Both the position numbers and the translations under genes were made by a program. A stretch of 64,000 nucleotides of DNA from Egibacter rhizosphaerae (GTDB lineage Bacteria > Actinomycetota > Nitriliruptoria > Euzebyales > Egibacteraceae), in contig NZ_CP036402.1 of assembly GCF_004322855.1 (NCBI RefSeq), positions 496,001-560,000 of the forward strand, written 5' to 3'. The notes beneath the pieces were generated by a model. That model made no database searches, was not told the DNA's origin, and saw nothing but the letters and a program-made list of their open reading frames with translations. This document shows, piece after piece, positions 45,248-53,524 of this stretch. The first letter of the stretch is position 1, and each line of letters begins with the position of its first letter.

Positions 45248-46458
45248 GCGACACCTCCCGGCCACGGGCGGGCCAGGGTGCGCAGCGCCTCGGTGTCGAC
45301 CTTGGCGTAGATCGTCGTGGAAAGCTGCGAGCGGTGACGCAGCAGCTGGCCGATCTCGACTAGCCCTGCTCCAGCGGCGAGCAGCTGCGTCGCGGCGGTG
45401 TGGCGCAGCCGATGGGCGTGGACCGTGCCGAGCCCGGCGCGCTTGCCGGCGGCGAAGACCACGTGGGTGACCGCCCGAGTGGTCATCGGCCCGAGCGGGG
45501 CCCGCACACGCGCGAACACCTCTCGCCCCGTTGCGGTGGTCGGCCGTCCGCGTCGCAGGTAGCCCACCAGTGCTCGGCCAACGTCGTTGGGCAGCGGGAG
45601 GCGCTCATGGCGGTCGCCCTTGCCGCGAACGGTCAGCTCGCCCGCGCGCCAGTCGATGTCATCGAGCTCGAGGGCGGCGACCTCACCGGCCCGCAGCCCC
45701 AGCCGGGCCAGCAGCATCAGCACCGCGAAGTCCCGCCGTCCGGTGCGGGTGCGCCGGTCGCAGGAGGCCAGTAGCCGGGCCACCTTGCCAGGCTCGAGAC
45801 CCTTGGGCACGCCGGACAGCCGCCACGACGCCGCCGAGGGCACCGCGGCGACCACCGACTCCTCCAAGAGCCCTGCCACGTGGAGATACGCAAGCAGCGA
45901 CCGCAGCGCCGTAACCGTCATCCGGGCCGACCCCTGGGTCTGGCCCGGGCAGGTCGCGACCACGAACGCGGTCACCTCGCCCGCCGTGAGCCCTGCGAGA
46001 TCGCCCTCGCCGTCGATGACCCGCCCGGCGACGAACGAGCGCACCGCGTCGACGTAGCCCCGTGCGGTCGCCGACGCCAGTCCGCGTTCGCTGGTCAGAT
46101 AGGCGCGGTAGCGCTCCAACAGCGCCTCGGCTGGGGTAACCTCGGCCACGGGCGCCGGCCCCACCACCCCGAGGCCGCGTAGATACGCCAGCAGCGGCCC
46201 CAACGCCTTGACCGTCCGGTAGTTGGTGTAGCCCATCGCCCGACGGTCAGCGAAGAACTCCTCGGCCACCCCCGACGACCCCAGCGCCGCCGGTGCCAAG
46301 TCACGATCGGCAAGCCAGCGGCTCACATGCGCGGCCAGGAACAGCTGACCCTTCAGCCCCGCGACCGGGTTGTAGCCCTGGCGGGACAACTCGTCGGCGA
46401 ACCCGCTCGAGTACGACTCCAACGGGCCCGAGAACCGGACCCCAAGCAAGCTCGACAT
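45244..46458 (-). CDS. ritA: tyrosine recombinase, first of the RIT trio
   Basis: The 404-residue integrase is the promoter-proximal gene of the trio. After about 220 residues of core-binding domain come Arg in RLGLRAGEVAAL, Lys in VRGKGDRHERLPL, HRLRHTAATQLL, LRHRSQLSTTIY with the nucleophile Tyr. All six conserved positions are present. Its N-terminal part is longer than in the other two. Translation of all three genes is probably coupled, since each start overlaps the previous stop. Confidence 0.9.
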   Translation of the reverse strand: MSSLLGVRFSGPLESYSSGFADELSRQGYNPVAGLKGQLFLAAHVSRWLADRDLAPAALGSSGVAEEFFADRRAMGYTNYRTVKALGPLLAYLRGLGVVGPAPVAEVTPAEALLERYRAYLTSERGLASATARGYVDAVRSFVAGRVIDGEGDLAGLTAGEVTAFVVATCPGQTQGSARMTVTALRSLLAYLHVAGLLEESVVAAVPSAASWRLSGVPKGLEPGKVARLLASCDRRTRTGRRDFAVLMLLARLGLRAGEVAALELDDIDWRAGELTVRGKGDRHERLPLPNDVGRALVGYLRRGRPTTATGREVFARVRAPLGPMTTRAVTHVVFAAGKRAGLGTVHAHRLRHTAATQLLAAGAGLVEIGQLLRHRSQLSTTIYAKVDTEALRTLARPWPGGVA

Positions 46459-46575
46459 GCTCGCCCCTCTCCACTCGATGAAGAAGCGAGCATCCGCCGG
46501 CCCGACGAGATTATGCCGACCCCCACCGCACGAAAAGCGCCCTCACGCAGCGCTCGACCGCCCCCGCCGACCGAA

Positions 46576-46605
46576 GTCGGCATAATCCGAAGGTCGGCGT
46601 AATGC
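46576..46605 (-). repeat. right terminal inverted repeat of the RIT element
   Basis: The complement of this 30-base sequence matches 43239-43268 with one mismatch. The inner partner ATTATGCCGAC is at 46508-46518, mirroring the arrangement at the left end. Confidence 0.9.
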
Positions 46606-46608
46606 CGA

Positions 46609-46628
46609 TTATGCCGACGTCGGCATAA
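46609..46628. repeat. perfect 20-base palindrome beside the right RIT end
   Basis: TTATGCCGACGTCGGCATAA is built from two inverted copies of the element's TTATGCCGAC motif. It lies between the right terminal repeat and the resumption of the IS256 coding sequence, with no counterpart at the left end. Confidence 0.85.
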
Positions 46629-46629
46629 G

Positions 46630-46764
46630 GTGCACCTGATCCGCAACACCTTCCGACTGGCGTCCCGAGCGGACTGGGACGCCATGGCTCGCGACCTGCG
46701 GCCGGTCTACACCGCGCCCAGCGAGCAGGCCGCCAAGGAACGCCTCGCGAGGTTGGCTGGGTGA
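46630..46764 (+). pseudogene. IS256-family transposase fragment, right of the RIT insertion
   Basis: The sequence VHLIRNTFRLASRADWDAMA, then RPVYTAPSEQAAKERLARLAG, continues the transposase broken at 43236. It stops early compared with IS256 transposases, which run on for roughly 130 residues and carry the catalytic glutamate. The copy was therefore truncated here as well, possibly at the edge of the intron remnant that follows. Confidence 0.85.
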
Positions 46765-46886
46765 GGGGCTGGCGCGGTGCGCGGGAGTCCCGAGGGTAGG
46801 CGGGCAGCGTACGGGCCGGGCGGTTTCCTGCGTCGGCTTCGGCTTCACACCGCCATGCGCGGGGCGCGTCCGTTCCAACCCCTCCC

Positions 46887-46925
46887 CGTCGAACCGTGCG
46901 TGCGGTTCTCCCGCACACGGCTCAC
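46887..46925 (-). ncRNA. group II intron domain V hairpin
   Basis: On the minus strand GAGCCGTGTGCGG, loop GAGAA, CCGCACGCACGGTTC forms the compact domain V stem with the catalytic-triad region and GAAA-like loop. It follows the reverse-transcriptase stop by about ten bases, the normal position in bacterial group II introns. Confidence 0.72.
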
Positions 46926-46934
46926 CGACGTCGT

Positions 46935-47730
46935 TCACCAGGTGGCGTTCGGCTTCTCCCGCCAGGGCTTGTGGGCCCTGGGCGCGACGACGATGCCGTT
47001 GAGGCCGATGATGCCCATGCAGTCCGGTGAGGCGTGCACCACGCGGTGCCAGCCGTAGCGATAGCCGCCTGGTGGCGGTAGCCGACGTAGCGGGCGAGTC
47101 GTTGGACCGCGAAGGATCGGATGCGGTCAAGGTAGTAGGCGGAGTTGCCGTAGCGGAAGTACCCCGCCCACCCGCGCAGGAACCGGTTGATCTCGGCCAC
47201 CACTTGGTCGTGGGGCGCGGCCAGCCGGGCCCGTGCGGTGAGAAACCGCAGCCGGTCGCGGGCATGTTGCATCGCCTTGCGTGAGGGCCAGCGTGCGAGG
47301 AACACCACGTGACGGCTGCGCGGCGAGCGGCCCCGCACCATGCGCAAGTGGAAGCCGAGGAAGTCGATGCCTTCCCCGCCTTCTTGCAGGTGCACGATGC
47401 GGGTCTTGGCCGCCTTGGTCTGCAGTCCCAGTGCGGCGAGGCGCTCTTCGAGCACGCGCAGCGCTCGTTCGGCCTGCCGTTGGCTGTTGCAGACCACCAC
47501 GAGATCGTCAACATAGCGGACCAGCACCCCGTCGCGGCCGGTGCGCCATTCCCGGTCCAGCCGGTGCAGGTACACGTTGGCCAACAGCGGGGAGATCACC
47601 CCGCCCTGCGGGGCGCCGGTCACCGGATGGGCGACCGCGCCGTGCTCCATCACCCCGGCGCGCAGCATCGCGCGCACGAGTCGCAGCAGCGACTGGTCGC
47701 AGATCCGCTCCTCGACCGCCCTTCCCCACA
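46935..47730 (-). pseudogene. group II intron reverse transcriptase/maturase, N-truncated and frameshifted
   Basis: The preserved part starts at VEERICDQSLLRLVRAML and has GAPQGGVISPLLANVYL, the active-site VRYVDDLVVV and FLGFHLRMV, then the maturase (domain X) segment with INRFLRGWAGYF. At about 47066 one missing G in a short G run shifts the frame; the correct end GYRYGWHRVVHASPD through PWREKPNATW lies in the next frame and stops at 46935. The finger domain with the first catalytic aspartate is deleted, so the protein is inactive. Confidence 0.85.
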
Positions 47731-48385
47731 CCGCGACGCATCGATGAAGCAGCGGCCCTTCCCTCACCGGCGGTTCTGTTGTCCGCCCGACTCCAGCAGT
47801 ACTACGACCGCCTCCGACGCCCACCCGGCACACCGCCCACTTCCCAGCCTTCGCTGGTTATAGGGCCACGCGCTCCGGTCGCACTCCGCAGCCGACCGGG
47901 CCGGGGAGGGCCTCCCCAGTTCCCGTCGTCACCCTCTGAACGCTCCACGCCCTCTACGCCGAGGAGTTCCTCACCGCTGCGCATCCAGGCTCTTCACGGC
48001 TTCCATGGCCTTCGCCCTGAGGGACCGGGCTCGGCACTCCCTCAATCCCCGCACACATGCGGGCAACGTTCACGGCGCGGCAGGCTTCGCGTCATGCTGC
48101 GGACCGCTCAGTCGCTCCCCCAACGGGGCTTTCGACGCTGGACTCCGACCCGACCCGTTTCCAAGCCGAGCCGCCAGCCTGCTACCGGGCCCCTGGCAGC
48201 TACCCGGACCGGACTCTCACCGGCCGGCGACGACGAGCACCCAATCACGAGCGACTACGCCACTTGCACGCAGCTCACCCCCAATCGGTTCAGGGCGTAC
48301 TCCCGCGAGTCGTAGAAGTTGAGGTGGCGGTCCTCCGCCCCGAGCTGGCCGTTTGGCAGGCTCGGGGTTGCAGCTCGCCTCCAGC

Positions 48386-48431
48386 GCTGAGCAGGGCTTG
48401 CCCGAGCAGCTGAGCAGGGCTTGCCCGAGCA
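48386..48431 (+). repeat. 23-base tandem duplication
   Basis: A 23-base unit beginning GCTGAGCAGGGCTTGCCCGA occurs twice, head to tail and identical. It lies between the intron remnant and the second IS256 fragment and probably arose by slippage. Confidence 0.8.
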
Positions 48432-48479
48432 GCTGGCCGGCCGCGTCGACGGGCACCTCGAACGAGAACGCCCGAGCAC

Positions 48480-48715
48480 ATGCGCGAGGGGCTGCTGGCG
48501 GCCTCGACCGCGATCGGCCTAGAGGTCATGAGCGAGCTCATGGAGGCCGAGGTCGCCGAGCTCGCCGGCGAGAAGCACCGGCACGACCCCGACCGCTCGG
48601 CGTATCGCCACGGCACCGAGCAGGGCTCGGTGGCCCTCGGCGGTCGGCGCGTGCCCGTCGAGCGGCCGCGGGGTGCGCCGCACCGACGGCGGCGAGGTCG
48701 AACTGGAGTCGTATC
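48480..48715 (+). pseudogene. IS256-family transposase, N-terminal fragment
   Basis: The frame begins MREGLLAASTAIGLEVMSEL and continues AELAGEKHRHDPDRSAYRHG, then GSVALGGRRVPVERPR, the N-terminal DNA-binding part of IS256-family transposases. One extra G at about 48670 shifts the frame; the continuation VRRTDGGEVELESYR is in the next frame. The rest is missing. It is the N-terminal region but lies to the right of the core fragments at 43129-46764, so it comes from another copy. Confidence 0.8.
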
Positions 48716-48815
48716 GCTTCGTCCGGCCCTCCTTCTCGGCCTGGCGGTGGTGGAACTCCGTGAGCAGGCACGGGATGGAAAGCGAGCGAAACGGGCGCAC
48801 CTCGAGCCGCGCGGG

Positions 48816-49685
48816 TCAGAGCCGGTAGACCCTGCGGGCGTTGGCGGCGCGTACCTGATGGGCGTCGTCCTCGCCGAGCCCGTCGATCGCCGCGAGGGTC
48901 CGCGACAGCCACGACCGCCACTGCGGGTGCAGCGTCACGACGGGCCAGTTGGAGGCCCACAGAAGGCGCTCGGCGCCGAACATCTCCACGACACCTTCGA
49001 CGCACCGCTCGAGTTCCCACTTGTCGAGCTCGGTGCCCTGGCGCAGAAGCGCGTGGCCGACCGAGACCTTCACGTCGACCGCGCCTGACTCAGCGAACTC
49101 GCGCATCCCGCTCGTCCACGTCGGGTTTGCCCCACTCTGCAGGGGCGGGTTGCCGAGGTGGTCGACTACGACGCGCAGGTCGGGGATGTCACGGATCAGC
49201 TGCATGGTGAGTTCGAAGTGGTCCGCCGATACGGGAACCACCTCGAACACGAGGTCGTGGCGGGCGACCTCGCGCAAGCTTTCCTTGACGCTGTCCCGCC
49301 CCAGCCAGCGCGAATCCGGCTCGAAGTTGACAAGGTGGCGCACGCCGACGAGGTCGGCGCCCCCGTAATCGGCGAGCACGGTCGCGGTCTGGTCCGGCTT
49401 CTCCAAGGGGAGCCAGCCGACCACCCGCCGGGGACTCGAGTGCGGGTCTGCCACGTCGGCCAGCAACCGAGAGTTCTCCGTCAGTTCGTCAGCGGCTTGC
49501 ACGGCCACGCTCTGCGCGATCCCCCACTCGCGGGCGAACGGCTCGTACTGGGTGAGGCCGAAGTCTTGGTGGAGCCGGGGCTCAGAAGCCGTCCAGCCTC
49601 GTGTTATGACATCCTCGCAGCGCCACAGATGGTGGTGGGTGTCCACCAGGTCGTTCTCGGCGACCTCAGGATCAGGGTGGCTCAT
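48816..49685 (-). CDS. amidohydrolase-family lactonase/hydrolase
   Basis: The 289-residue TIM-barrel hydrolase is of the Amidohydro_2 family. It opens LVDTHHHLW, with the metal HxH motif. VVVDHLGNPPL and LLWASNWPVV follow, the latter with the aspartate position replaced by Asn-Trp as in many lactonases. Relatives are L-fucono-1,5-lactonase, L-rhamnono-lactonase and 2-pyrone-4,6-dicarboxylate hydrolase. An L-fuconolactonase role would suit the L-fuconate dehydratase gene at the right end, but lactone specificity cannot be proved here. It is the last gene of the tct-led operon. Confidence 0.85.
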   Translation of the reverse strand: MSHPDPEVAENDLVDTHHHLWRCEDVITRGWTASEPRLHQDFGLTQYEPFAREWGIAQSVAVQAADELTENSRLLADVADPHSSPRRVVGWLPLEKPDQTATVLADYGGADLVGVRHLVNFEPDSRWLGRDSVKESLREVARHDLVFEVVPVSADHFELTMQLIRDIPDLRVVVDHLGNPPLQSGANPTWTSGMREFAESGAVDVKVSVGHALLRQGTELDKWELERCVEGVVEMFGAERLLWASNWPVVTLHPQWRSWLSRTLAAIDGLGEDDAHQVRAANARRVYRL

Positions 49686-49791
49686 GCGTTGCTGCCCCGG
49701 GTGGTGGTTGTGCCGGTGCTCCCGCCCGGCAGCGTGAGCTTAGAAGGCGAGTGGCCAAGCCACAAGAGGCAAGGCTCAGGCGGCCTCGGTC

Positions 49792-51000
49792 TTACCCCGT
49801 GCTAGGCAGTAACCGTGTCAGCACCAATCCAACAACCCCCGCTCCGACAACCAGCAACAGCGCGGAACCATAGGTGCCGTGGGGCCCCATGAGGTCTTGG
49901 TGAGCAACCACCTCGAGCACGTACCCGCTGGCTTGCTGCCCCAAAGCGCTGAACCCGAGCACCACGAGGTTGGCCATCCCGAACGCCAGGCCACGACGAT
50001 CCTCGGGCACGCCGCGGGAAGCCAGCCCGAAGCCCAGCACCATCGCGCCAGAGGCCGCCCCCGCGATCACCATTAGCAGATACACGAAAGATCGCGAAAG
50101 AGGCGGTCCATACACGAGCATGACGAAGATACAATACATCACCGCAAACGCCCCGACGAGCAGGGCCCTTGGCCGGCCGGTCCTCGTGGCCAGCCAGCCC
50201 GCGGTCGGGCTTCCGATCCCGAACCCGATCAACATGCACGAAGCAGCAAGGGCGGCGAGGCTCGCCGGGAAGTTCCGCACCTCCTGGAGGAAAGGAACTG
50301 CCCAGAGACCGGCGTACACGTTCACAGGTAGTACGAGCGTCGCGGACACGATCCCGCACACCCAGATCGAACGTCTCTTGAGCATCGAACGTAAATCGAG
50401 CCGTTCCCCGGATGCGGCTGGCGAATCGGCTTGGACCTCCTGCGAGCTCCGATTCCTCGGGATCAGCATCAGGCACGCGATCGCCAGCAGGAGCGGAACG
50501 AGAGTTACCGCCGCCATCGCCTCTCGCCAGCCGAGCGCGTCCACCGCCAGGCGCAGGGGCGCTTGACCGACCATGGCGCCGAGCATGCCAATGGACGCGG
50601 CCAGGCCGATGGCGAGTCCGAAGCGGTGAGGGGGCAGCACCCGGGTAGCCACCACCATGCACCCCAGGAACCCGACGCTCGCGGCGAGACCGAGTAGGAT
50701 TCGCCCTGCACTCGCTGCGCTCATATTCGGTGCCGCCGCGAACGCGACGGAGCCCAAGGCCGCCAGGACGGACCCTGCTGTCAGCACACGCCGCGCACCG
50801 AACCTGTCGAGCAATGTGCCTGCGGGGACCTGGGCCAGAGCCATGCTCACATAGAAGAGGGCGCTCAGGCCACCCACCGCTGCGGTGCCCACCAGCAGAG
50901 ACGTTCTCAACTCGTCGACGAGCACTGACGGCGCGACACGCTGGAAGAAGCCGTAGCCGTAAAGTGCCGCGACCGCCCCCCAGGCCCACCATCCACTCAT
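49792..51000 (-). CDS. MFS transporter
   Basis: The protein of about 402 residues has 12 predicted helices. It starts WWAWGAVAALYGYGFFQRVAPSVLVDEL and has the MFS loop motif LLDRFGARRVLTAGS after helix 2. It resembles the D-galactonate/glucarate or oxalate/formate-type carriers for organic anions. The start is uncertain: the ATG at 51000 lacks a clear ribosome site, and a TTG at 51087 would add 29 residues. It lies between a VOC gene and the amidohydrolase gene and probably imports the substrate of that enzyme or a related sugar acid. Confidence 0.85.
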   Translation of the reverse strand: MSGWWAWGAVAALYGYGFFQRVAPSVLVDELRTSLLVGTAAVGGLSALFYVSMALAQVPAGTLLDRFGARRVLTAGSVLAALGSVAFAAAPNMSAASAGRILLGLAASVGFLGCMVVATRVLPPHRFGLAIGLAASIGMLGAMVGQAPLRLAVDALGWREAMAAVTLVPLLLAIACLMLIPRNRSSQEVQADSPAASGERLDLRSMLKRRSIWVCGIVSATLVLPVNVYAGLWAVPFLQEVRNFPASLAALAASCMLIGFGIGSPTAGWLATRTGRPRALLVGAFAVMYCIFVMLVYGPPLSRSFVYLLMVIAGAASGAMVLGFGLASRGVPEDRRGLAFGMANLVVLGFSALGQQASGYVLEVVAHQDLMGPHGTYGSALLLVVGAGVVGLVLTRLLPSTG

Positions 51001-51094
51001 ACGTGTTGACCGCGCCGGGGTGGTGGGGGCGCTCGAATCGCGGCTACTCAGCGTACGCCCCTTTAAGCCGAGGCCGGTTCGGGGCAACGTGCGC

Positions 51095-51517
51095 TCAGTC
51101 GGTGCGTTGATTGACTTCGATGACGTTCATGCCAGGGTCGTGGAAGTATATCTGTTGGTAGCCCTGCATCGCCCAAGGACCCGCGTCCACGTAGTACTCA
51201 CCCATCTCGACGAGTTGGCGTTTTACCTCCTCGATGTCATCGACCTCTAAGGCTATGTGGCCGGAGACGAGGGGATTGATATGCCACCCGTTGTCCCGGG
51301 CGACAGTCGCTGATGGCCGGCAAATATGCATCTCACCACCGCGGTCAGGGGCACGCATGAGTGCCAGCCCCTGCTCGGTGTAGTCGAACGAGCCGCGGTC
51401 GTCCTCGTCAGCCACGGGAAAGCTCTCCGGCTCGTGGTCGAAGATCTTGCCGAAGAACTCGGCGGACCTCGCCACGTCGGGAGCCGGCAGGTTCACGTGG
51501 TGTAGCCTCCACTGCAT
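51095..51517 (-). CDS. VOC-family (glyoxalase/dioxygenase fold) protein
   Basis: The 140-residue single-module VOC protein opens LHHVNLPAPDVARSAEFF and ends YFHDPGMNVIEVNQ, with the histidine and glutamate positions of the metal site retained. Such proteins act as lyases, isomerases, dioxygenases or binding proteins. It is the fifth gene of the tct operon. No specific reaction can be given. Confidence 0.85.
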   Translation of the reverse strand: MQWRLHHVNLPAPDVARSAEFFGKIFDHEPESFPVADEDDRGSFDYTEQGLALMRAPDRGGEMHICRPSATVARDNGWHINPLVSGHIALEVDDIEEVKRQLVEMGEYYVDAGPWAMQGYQQIYFHDPGMNVIEVNQRTD

Positions 51518-51550
51518 CGCATCTCCTCGTCGTCCGTTGGGCCCGTAGGT

Positions 51551-51961
51551 CTAACGCGTTGGCGCGTACTGCACCCGGCTGGGCCGGATCACGATGGACA
51601 CCCGCACCTCGCCCTCCTTGAGGGGGCGAAACGGCTCGCCCACGTACTTGATCGACAGCCTATCGATGTCCTCTTGCCCCCCCTCGGGCTTCAACTCCGC
51701 TAGTCCGCGCACCTGCACGTAGCGGAACGGATCCTTGCGGTCCTGGACGCTCAGTGAAACCCGGGGGTCGCGTGCGATGTTGCGGGTCTTCAATCGCCCC
51801 TGGTTCGTGTTGAGTAGCACGGAGTCACCCTGCCGCTCCTGCCACATGGGCGTGACGTGTGGCATTCCGTCGGCGAAGAGCGTGACCACGTGGGCGAAGT
51901 TAGGCTCGTCAAAGAGATCGTACGCGGCTCCGGGTATAGCTGCGTTGCCGTCATTATCCAT
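51551..51961 (-). CDS. PPOX-class F420/FMN-dependent oxidoreductase
   Basis: The 136-residue split-barrel flavoprotein has the pattern FAHVVTLFADGMPHVTPMWQ, LLNTNQGRLKTRNIARDPRV and VRGLAEL. Actinobacterial members of this size usually bind F420; some bind FMN or heme breakdown products. The gene starts 13 bases after tctA. Its role beside a carboxylate transporter is unknown; it may reduce an unsaturated intermediate. Confidence 0.85.
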   Translation of the reverse strand: MDNDGNAAIPGAAYDLFDEPNFAHVVTLFADGMPHVTPMWQERQGDSVLLNTNQGRLKTRNIARDPRVSLSVQDRKDPFRYVQVRGLAELKPEGGQEDIDRLSIKYVGEPFRPLKEGEVRVSIVIRPSRVQYAPTR

Positions 51962-51974
51962 GCGTAGCTACTCC

Positions 51975-53522
51975 TCACCTCGATGGCTGCTCGGGCGGCT
52001 CATTGCGACTCCCGTGCCGACCTGTCCCACTTTCCGCCCCTGCGACCTCGCCGGGGAGGCGCCGCGTCCTCCTCGACAGGGTGAACGCTACGACGGTGAA
52101 GATGAGAAACGCGAGCGAGATGGGGCGCTGGAGGAAGATCATCCAGTCACCCTGCGACAACTGGAGCGATCTGCGGAGATTGTCCTCGAGCAGTGGACCC
52201 AGGATGAGTGCGAGCACGAGCGGCGCGACTGGGATCCGCAAGGAAGACAGTGCCGCGGCGAGGAGCGCGGCGCCGAGCATGATCCACACGTCGAAGAGGC
52301 TCGTGTGGATGGCATAGGCGCCGATCGAGGAGAAGAGGGCAACGCCTACTGCGAGAACATGGGGCGGTATGCGTAGAACGACTGCGAACTGGCGGACAAA
52401 GAACACGCCGAGCAAGAGCATGAACAGGTTGACTACCAGGAAGCCGGTAAAGAGCGCGTACATGATCCCAGGCTCGCTCGTGAACAACAACGGGCCTGGT
52501 CGAAGGCCATGCAACGTGAGCGCACCGACGAACACGGCGGCGACGGCACTCCCCGGGATGCCAAGCGCCAACAAGGGGATCAGCGACCCGCCTACGTTCG
52601 CGCTATTCGAGCTTTCCGTGGCCATGAGCCCCTCGAGGGAGCCGTGACCGTACTGTTCCGGGTGCTTGGCGAAACGTCGGCTGGCACTGTAGCTCACGAA
52701 GGGGGTCGTTTCCGGGCCCACGGCGGGCAGCGTCCCCATGGCGATCCCGATCGCCGAGGAGCGTCCGAGGTTCCACCCGTTCTGGCGGAAGAGCTTGAAG
52801 GTAGGGAGCCTGCCCCGGTTCATCGGGGGTCGCATCGGGCGTCCCGCACGGTGTTCCTCGACGGCCCGCCGAGCCAGGCGGAAGGCTTCGGGCATGCAGA
52901 ACACGCCGATGAGGACAGGCACGAGGGACAAGCCTCCCGCGAGGTCGGGCTGACCAAAGCCGAACCGCGAGTAACCGCTGATCGGATCGAGCCCGACAAC
53001 CCCCATGCTCAGCCCTACGAACGTGGCGACACCCGCACGCAACAGAGAACGATCGAACATCGTGCCCACGACCACAAGTCCAAAGACGCAGATCGCTGCG
53101 TACTCCGCCGGGCCGAACTGCAGCGCGAAGCGCGCAAGCGGCGGGGTGGCGGTGAATAGCACGATCCCGGAGAGCAGGCCCCCGATCCCTGAACTCACCG
53201 CCGCGGTCCCAAGGGCGAGTTCTGCGTCCCCCTTCTCCCTGAGGGCGTAGCCCTCCCACGTGCTCGGGATGGAGGCGGGGGTGCCGGGAATCCGCAGCAA
53301 GATGCCCGTGATGGTGCCCGCGTATATGGCGCCCGCGTAGACCCCGCTCAGCATGATCATGCCGAGCGCGGGCTCCATGATGAAGGTGACCGGCACCAGG
53401 AGGGCCACGCCAAGCGTGGCGGTAAGGCCGGGAATGGCGCCGAACACTAACCCCAGGAGCACGCCCGCGAGGGCGGCCGCCAGGCTCGCCGGCTGCAATG
53501 CGAAGAGAACGCCCTCGAGCAC
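51975..53522 (-). CDS. tctA: tripartite tricarboxylate transporter, large membrane subunit
   Basis: The 515-residue protein has about twelve helices and the TctA landmarks GAIPGLTATLGVALLVP near residue 28, GIPGTPASIP-like GILLRIPGTPASIPSTWEGY, and a second repeat GTLPAVGPETTPFVSY. It forms the translocation path of a secondary carboxylate importer driven by an ion gradient. The GTG start lies two bases after the tctB stop. Substrates of the family include citrate, tartrate and aromatic acids; sugar acids are likely here. Confidence 0.95.
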   Translation of the reverse strand: MLEGVLFALQPASLAAALAGVLLGLVFGAIPGLTATLGVALLVPVTFIMEPALGMIMLSGVYAGAIYAGTITGILLRIPGTPASIPSTWEGYALREKGDAELALGTAAVSSGIGGLLSGIVLFTATPPLARFALQFGPAEYAAICVFGLVVVGTMFDRSLLRAGVATFVGLSMGVVGLDPISGYSRFGFGQPDLAGGLSLVPVLIGVFCMPEAFRLARRAVEEHRAGRPMRPPMNRGRLPTFKLFRQNGWNLGRSSAIGIAMGTLPAVGPETTPFVSYSASRRFAKHPEQYGHGSLEGLMATESSNSANVGGSLIPLLALGIPGSAVAAVFVGALTLHGLRPGPLLFTSEPGIMYALFTGFLVVNLFMLLLGVFFVRQFAVVLRIPPHVLAVGVALFSSIGAYAIHTSLFDVWIMLGAALLAAALSSLRIPVAPLVLALILGPLLEDNLRRSLQLSQGDWMIFLQRPISLAFLIFTVVAFTLSRRTRRLPGEVAGAESGTGRHGSRNEPPEQPSR

Positions 53523-53524
53523 CG

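Larger units (their letters stand above)
43237..46629 (-). mobile_element. RIT (Recombinase-In-Trio) element, about 3.4 kb
   Basis: Three overlapping tyrosine-recombinase genes fill the element, which is bounded by 30-base inverted repeats differing at one position (43239-43268 and 46576-46605). It interrupts an IS256-family transposase between QTCV and VHLIRNTF, which gives an internal check on its limits. Inside each end an 11-base copy of ATTATGCCGAC or its complement is repeated about 55 bases further in, so the two ends mirror each other over roughly 95 bases. On the right a further palindrome (46609-46628) follows the repeat, so the right limit is uncertain by about 24 bases. All three recombinases keep their catalytic residues, so the element may still be mobile. 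Confidence 0.88.
46830..48278 (-). mobile_element. group II intron remnant with shortened reverse-transcriptase gene
   Basis: The minus strand shows group II intron features in the right order. A probable 5' end at about 48278 (GTGAGC) is followed by domain I-type RNA with GGTGAGAGTCCGG. Then come part of an intron reverse transcriptase and, after its stop, a domain V hairpin at 46887-46925. The reverse transcriptase lacks its N-terminal half, so the RNA part is joined directly to the middle of the protein gene. The element cannot move unaided. End points are approximate. Confidence 0.7.

Noticed and set aside
47281-48315. Plus-strand frame of 344 codons in the mobile island
   Set aside because: It runs opposite the group II intron RNA and its reverse transcriptase. 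Its Arg/Pro/Ser-rich sequence is an artefact often seen when intron DNA is translated on the wrong strand.
48386-48431. CRISPR-like or minisatellite array
   Set aside because: Only two adjacent copies of a 23-base unit exist, with no spacers; this is a simple tandem duplication.
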